NCBI GenBank assembly: GCA_033439685.1
Contig: JAUEDM010000001.1
Coordinates: 6,634,001-6,698,000 of the forward strand
Direction of reading: 5' to 3'
Length of the DNA: 64,000 bases
Source of the DNA: Apodospora peruviana
Lineage: Eukaryota; Ascomycota; Sordariomycetes; Sordariales; Lasiosphaeriaceae
Of this stretch, positions 60,089 to 64,000 are shown piece after piece; position 1 is the first letter of the stretch, and every line of letters starts with the position of its first letter. The notes below the pieces were generated by a model. It was not told the origin of the DNA. It made no database searches and worked only from the letters and a program-made list of their open reading frames with translations. The position numbers and the translations under genes were made by a program.

Positions 60089-61144
60089 CTATGCGGGCTG
60101 CTGCTTCGCTTGTGGCTGCTGCAACTGGGTATGAGCACCAGGGATAGCAGCGGCAGCAGCCGCCGCCGACGGCGACACCCGGATCTCCGACGACCCCTGC
60201 GCACTCTCCTGCGAGGAGCTGATATTTGCAACATCACCGCCAGCAGCCTGACCGTTCTCCGCATGGTGCTCTGTCATCAGCTGCCCCGTGCTCTGCGTCG
60301 CCTTTGACTGCTCCTTGTCAACATGATCGGTGGCCATGAACGGGTTCACAGCCGGTCCCACCTTCCTGTGGCCGTACAGCAACACGGCACCAAATACAAT
60401 TTTCGAGACCAGATCCAAGATGCCATAGAAAATAGCCTCCGAGTCCGGATGGATGACATTGCCGCCCTCCGACAGGCCCCACGCGACAGGGTACAAGAGC
60501 CACGGCACCACGAGCAGCGCGCTGGCGGTCAAATACGTCCTGTATACCGGCCCGCCAAGGACGGCGGCGTGCCGTCGTGCGTCCCAGACCATCTGCCACA
60601 GCACAAACAGGAGCGCGGCGGTGGCGAAGGTGAAATAGCCCCATTTGTACCGCGTCTGGATCAGGGAGCCGACCAGGAAGCAGACCACCATCACCCAGTT
60701 GGCCAAAACCGTGGACAAAATAGTCGAGAGGGGCAGCCGCGGCCTGGCGGTGAGAAACAGGCCTGTCAGGAGGAGAGGCATCGTGACGAACCAGTCGATG
60801 TAGCGGACGTAAAAGATCTCGCGGGAGAAGACGCCTTGGGCAACAGGTGATCTGCCGCCGCGCGGCCACTCGGCCACGATGGGCACCTGGCCGAGGTTGG
60901 AGCCCATGGTGAAATAGGCTATGCAGGAGACGAACGTGGCGCCCGCGACCAAGTGGTGGAAGAGGCGTTTGTGGTGCGAGCTGGACGAGGATTTGGTAAG
61001 GGAAAGACTCCAGAATATGAGTGTCGCGAGGCCCATGAGGGCGCAGACGGTGAAAAGCCAGTCGGAGCCATGGCGGCTGATTTCGCGGTCGGCATGCCGG
61101 AAGACGGCTGCGTTGGTGGAGATGGCTTGGTTTCCCCCCGTCAT
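60089..61144 (-). CDS. Microbial (type I) rhodopsin, retinal-binding
   Basis: Predicted seven-helix light-responsive membrane protein of 351 residues, single exon. The Schiff-base lysine is Lys248 in GILDLVSKIVFG, with counter-ion Asp244 four residues before it. Helix C reads VRYIDWFVTMPLLLTG: Arg114 and Asp117 match Arg82 and Asp85 of bacteriorhodopsin, so the proton acceptor is kept. The position of proton donor Asp96 is Gly128. The outer release-group glutamates seem kept (SEGG Glu226, PDSE Glu236). The hydrophilic C-terminal tail of about 90 residues is Gln/Ala/Ser-rich. Because the lysine is present it is not the lysine-less opsin-related type. A slow pump or sensor is more likely than a fast pump. 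Confidence 0.9.
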   Translation of the reverse strand: MTGGNQAISTNAAVFRHADREISRHGSDWLFTVCALMGLATLIFWSLSLTKSSSSSHHKRLFHHLVAGATFVSCIAYFTMGSNLGQVPIVAEWPRGGRSPVAQGVFSREIFYVRYIDWFVTMPLLLTGLFLTARPRLPLSTILSTVLANWVMVVCFLVGSLIQTRYKWGYFTFATAALLFVLWQMVWDARRHAAVLGGPVYRTYLTASALLVVPWLLYPVAWGLSEGGNVIHPDSEAIFYGILDLVSKIVFGAVLLYGHRKVGPAVNPFMATDHVDKEQSKATQSTGQLMTEHHAENGQAAGGDVANISSSQESAQGSSEIRVSPSAAAAAAAIPGAHTQLQQPQAKQQPA

Positions 61145-62425
61145 AGTATGTTATCTCTGTGGGCGTCTCTTTTATGCTTTTTGTAGCGGTCTGGCGTTCG
61201 GCTGCTTGATGGGAAAAGATAGACAGGAGTGGCCATCTATTCGGCGGCTTGGTTAGAAGACCTTGGAGAGAAAATGATGGCAGAGTTCTTTTCTACCCTC
61301 ATGCGAGCCGAATAAAAACCCCCCCCTGTCAGGTATTGCAGGTTGTGTGCAGCTGCCTCTAAACAAGGGCACTTTTTGAGTTTTTTCCCTTGTAGATACT
61401 GGCCTGGGAGGTTTTTATTGCCCATCATACATGGTACATGTGCCAGCGGGAGGGGATGTATGTTGAAAGAAGTGAGGCTTGGATACCTATCTTCACATAT
61501 GCGTCATGGTGAAATAGGGACCACCTCGGATATCCGATAATAATGGCATTCCGGGCTTTTGGGATAATTCATGGTGGTGTGATCACAGTGACAGTACTTG
61601 TCGTTACAGTTAACTCTTGCCAAGCATAAAGTCAGCTGGATCTTCCAGAATTTACAAGCCCCGGGGCTAATGCGCCGCTCGGCCCTTTGGCTCTCTAGTT
61701 GCGGGCCACAGACGCATTGTTTTTTGCCTAGACATGTTTCATATTCGACGGCTGACAGGTATCGTCTTCCAACCATGCTCTTGGGAGTTCTCCTGCAAGA
61801 GCGCAAACACCATTCCCCCAGATTCATGTTGTCAGAGGTTGGGATTTCCACTGCGGAAAGATTCCGGGCAGACTACATGTAGGGTGGACTGATGACTGGC
61901 AAGTAACTTTGCAACTGCACCTGGTGCTCAAGCACACGTACTGAATAACCACGTGGCCAGCTAGCTGCATGGGGGCTTCCCCATCCTGATCCCGAAACCC
62001 CTATTCCAATGCACTGCCGCACCAGGCTCCTCCCGTATGGCATCTTTCCTGGATGAAGCCTGAGTAGAGAGAAATGTCTTCCACTTTCCATGTATATTTG
62101 GGCCATGACGTCTTGCGGATCAGCATGTTGTATTAGGAATCAGAGTTTCTGTCACGCTTTCTCTGGCAGCCCTGGTGACAACCGTACCGTAGGTATGAGG
62201 TGCGCGCCCCAGACAGCGACGCGACCAGAGAACGAACCCACGCTCCGTTGCCTGCCTGCCTGGTTGTCATTGCAGCCAATGGCATGTAGAGCTCTTATCA
62301 GATCCCGCGCACATTGTGCTCTTACCCGCGGAGTGCTCAGCCCACGGGGTACCTGACCCGTGGGATGCATCTTGCTATCATGGCGTCGAGTGGTCTGATA
62401 GGTTCGTAGAGACCACAGCCTCGCT
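61145..62425. other. Spacer without a supported gene
   Basis: 5' flank of the opsin gene and upstream region of the small cysteine-periodic frame. Nothing recognised. Confidence 0.4.
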
Positions 62426-62605
62426 ATGATGGAGTTGGCTGAGTGTCGTTGCCACGAGCTGGATAGGGGCACCATCAAGCAGCTGGCTGCTTCTTCGTCC
62501 AACTGTAACAGCGAGTGCGGGAGCTATTGCAGCGGACACTGCAATAGCAACTGCAGTTCTAGTTGCTGTGGCGGTTGCAATGTGGGATGCCTCGGCGGCA
62601 TCTGA
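62426..62605 (+). CDS. Short ORF with perfectly periodic cysteines (C-x3)8
   Basis: A 59-residue frame from two tandem ATGs (62426, 62429) to TGA (62603-62605). Residues 1-26 are hydrophilic and end in QLAASSSN; from Cys27 on, cysteines occur at 27, 31, 35, 39, 43, 47, 51 and 55, exactly every fourth residue, with one extra at 48; Cys7 and Cys9 lie in the first part. Spacer residues are Asn, Ser, Gly and a few others. At DNA level this is a diverged 12-bp tandem pattern with TG(C/T) in the first codon. No signal peptide is visible. An upstream TAG closes the frame, and a GATAG before 62404 could be a splice acceptor, so it might be a terminal exon. Not recognised as a known family; metal binding or a post-translationally modified peptide are guesses. 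Confidence 0.45.
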   Translation: MMELAECRCHELDRGTIKQLAASSSNCNSECGSYCSGHCNSNCSSSCCGGCNVGCLGGI

Positions 62606-63105
62606 AGGCGCCTACCGGTATGTGTGTCGATTGGAGGATCATGGGCTGCATGGGCATGGCAGTGGGGTCCAGTAGCAAAATTGAAGTGATTCTTATCTTG
62701 ATACCCGATCCGTGCCTGTCGCCGTCTGATCTTTTCCACTCCCTCGTTGGATCAGATAGCCTACCCTGATCAGCGAATCATAAAGCACGCAGGTACGACT
62801 TATGCCTAGAATCTAGCCCCCAGTTTGAACTTTTGATGAACGCGATATACGGTACTGGTGACTGGGTACAAACCTCGCACTCCATGATTGTCGATCATTC
62901 CCGACAGGGTATTCGCCTCGGATTTTCAAGTCCTTTTCGGCGGCGGTGCATTGGCGGTGCCAGCTAGGACTATCAAGGATGGAAATCCGGTTTTGACGTC
63001 AGGCAGCTCGATCGATGCCTTGGGTAAAAAGCCCACCAGGAACCACCTTCGAATCGAAGTTCCAACAACATTTGGTTTCTGGTCAGGAAGCAAAAATCAA
63101 TCACA
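62606..63105. other. Spacer without a supported gene
   Basis: 500 bp; leader of the next relic at its right end. Nothing recognised. Confidence 0.4.
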
Positions 63106-63697
63106 ATGTCTAGTCTCGGCGCGCTGACGACCACCTTCACGCCCCCGCCGGCCTGCACGTCATCCTTCAGCAACATCCTACGCGACGCCATCTGCCCAGA
63201 TTTCCCGTCACGTCCTCATAGGCGGCCCTGCCTCGACCAACGGCTGCTTGTGCCCCGAGCGACTACCGGTCCCAGCGCTCGTCGTACTACTCGCCCGGCT
63301 ACTGTCCGTTTGGGTACACGCCCGCACACTCGGCCACGGGCATCATGGATTCCAATGTCCCAGGAGACGACGGTCGTGTGCTGCCCGACCGGCCTGTCCT
63401 ACACATAGGACGACGCCCACACGGCGCAAGAAAGCGCTGGAAACCGGAAAGCGGGACGAAGCGGTGGCAATAGCTACTACCACTAGCGGAGGACCACAAG
63501 GGGGTAACAACAGCTCATGGAATGGATCCAGCTACCCATCCGCAAACGGAGGTGGTGGTCGCGTGGGCTCGCAGTTCAAGCAGACTACTCCACTGGGAGA
63601 GCTACCGTCGTCCCCGTTGGTGAGCCAGCTCGATTCGGACGAGAGACAGATGCCTGTTGAGCTGGATTCAACGGGTATGCGGCCGGCACAGGGGTGA
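63106..63697 (+). pseudogene. Second relic of the cysteine-rich cell-surface family
   Basis: Opens convincingly at ATG 63106 with SSLGALTTTFTPPPACTSSF. It then changes frame repeatedly: GGPASTNGCLCP (63220s), SQRSSYYSPGYCPFGYTPAH with SATGIMDS (63270-63350), then ETTVVCCPTGLSYT (63366-63407). A tail frame ends PLGELPSSPLVSQLDSDERQ ... PAQG with TGA near 63697, like the cytosolic tail of such proteins. The membrane helix expected between them is not found, so DNA has been lost as well as frame. Related to the relic at 45605-46148. Confidence 0.6.
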
Positions 63698-64000
63698 AAT
63701 AGGTGAGATGAGACCTGCCAGATTACTACAGTGATAGTTACGGTAAATTGCGGCTGTTTATATGTCTCCAAGAGACTCAAACCAAGGAAGAGTTCTTGGT
63801 CTCTGACCAGGAAGGCACCGAGAAGAAGCTTTTGGTCTAGGCGAACCCAGCGTCAAATCCGGGTCTCCGAGGCCGACTTGGTCAAATTGAACTTCTGTGT
63901 ACCGTGTGTACAGTGGCCTGGTCTTGAGCAGGCTATTAAGCGTTTGACTTTAATATGAACAGTAGGAAAGGCTGCAGCCACGCATCTTGAGGCTTTTGAA
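63698..64000. other. Window end, nothing recognised
   Basis: A 75-codon open frame here has no coding character. Any gene crossing the right edge cannot be judged. Confidence 0.4.

Noticed and set aside
1..64000. CRISPR arrays, bacterial operons, riboswitches
   Set aside because: No regularly spaced direct repeats or bacterial signals; the window is clearly fungal nuclear DNA.

Overview
The window is nuclear DNA of a filamentous ascomycete, most likely a Sordariomycete. The evidence is short GT-AG introns (53-94 nt, one 184 nt, one GC-AG), fungus-only families (Zn2Cys6 factor, TRI12-type MFS pump, GH71 glucanase, fungal rhodopsin-domain protein, fungal-type kinase), small secreted cysteine-rich proteins, a Tad-type LINE relic and transition-type nonsense codons that look like repeat-induced point mutation. 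No bacterial operon logic applies; genes stand alone with wide spacers.

Layout. 1.2-3.2 kb: secreted amidase (-). 5.1-9.0 kb: Zn2Cys6 regulator of the Upc2 type (-) divergent from a 3beta-HSD/epimerase-like dehydrogenase (+). 9.8-10.7 kb: ankyrin relic. 11.0-12.9 kb: secreted S28 peptidase (-). 15.9-21.0 kb: a broken S10 carboxypeptidase and a broken asparagine synthetase (+). 21.1-22.3 kb: DUF6601-like membrane protein (-). 23.6-27.2 kb: a long multi-exon gene of unknown function with several frame breaks (-). 27.9-29.9 kb: seven-exon FAD monooxygenase (-). 32.1-34.0 kb: TRI12-like MFS transporter (+). 37.8-39.3 kb: fungal rhodopsin-domain (PTH11-like) membrane protein (+). 40.8-42.0 kb: zinc-independent MDR oxidoreductase (-). 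42.9-43.1 kb: knottin-like secreted peptide (-).

From 43.8 to 56.1 kb the window is mostly debris: a decayed hypothetical gene, a 10-cysteine secreted protein without a usable start codon, a relic of a cysteine-rich surface family, a LINE 3' end, an AT-rich island, one intact Mid2/Wsc-like surface protein (48.3-49.5 kb), a fungal kinase pseudogene, shuffled pieces of the Sub2/UAP56 RNA helicase and a truncated SDR. From 56.4 kb intact genes return: a GH71 alpha-1,3-glucanase (-) and a retinal-binding microbial rhodopsin (-). At 62.4 kb a 59-residue reading frame carries eight cysteines at an exact spacing of four residues. A second relic of the cysteine-rich surface family closes the window.

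Functional themes are secretion and the cell surface (amidase, S28, S10 relic, GH71, cysteine-rich peptides, surface and receptor-like membrane proteins) and small-molecule chemistry (monooxygenase, MDR, dehydrogenase, MFS pump). No PKS, NRPS or terpene synthase is present, so I do not claim a biosynthetic cluster. Many broken genes differ from a readable frame by one base, often in a homopolymer. Real decay and uncorrected sequencing indels are therefore both possible; the tight clustering of lesions beside clean genes favours decay.
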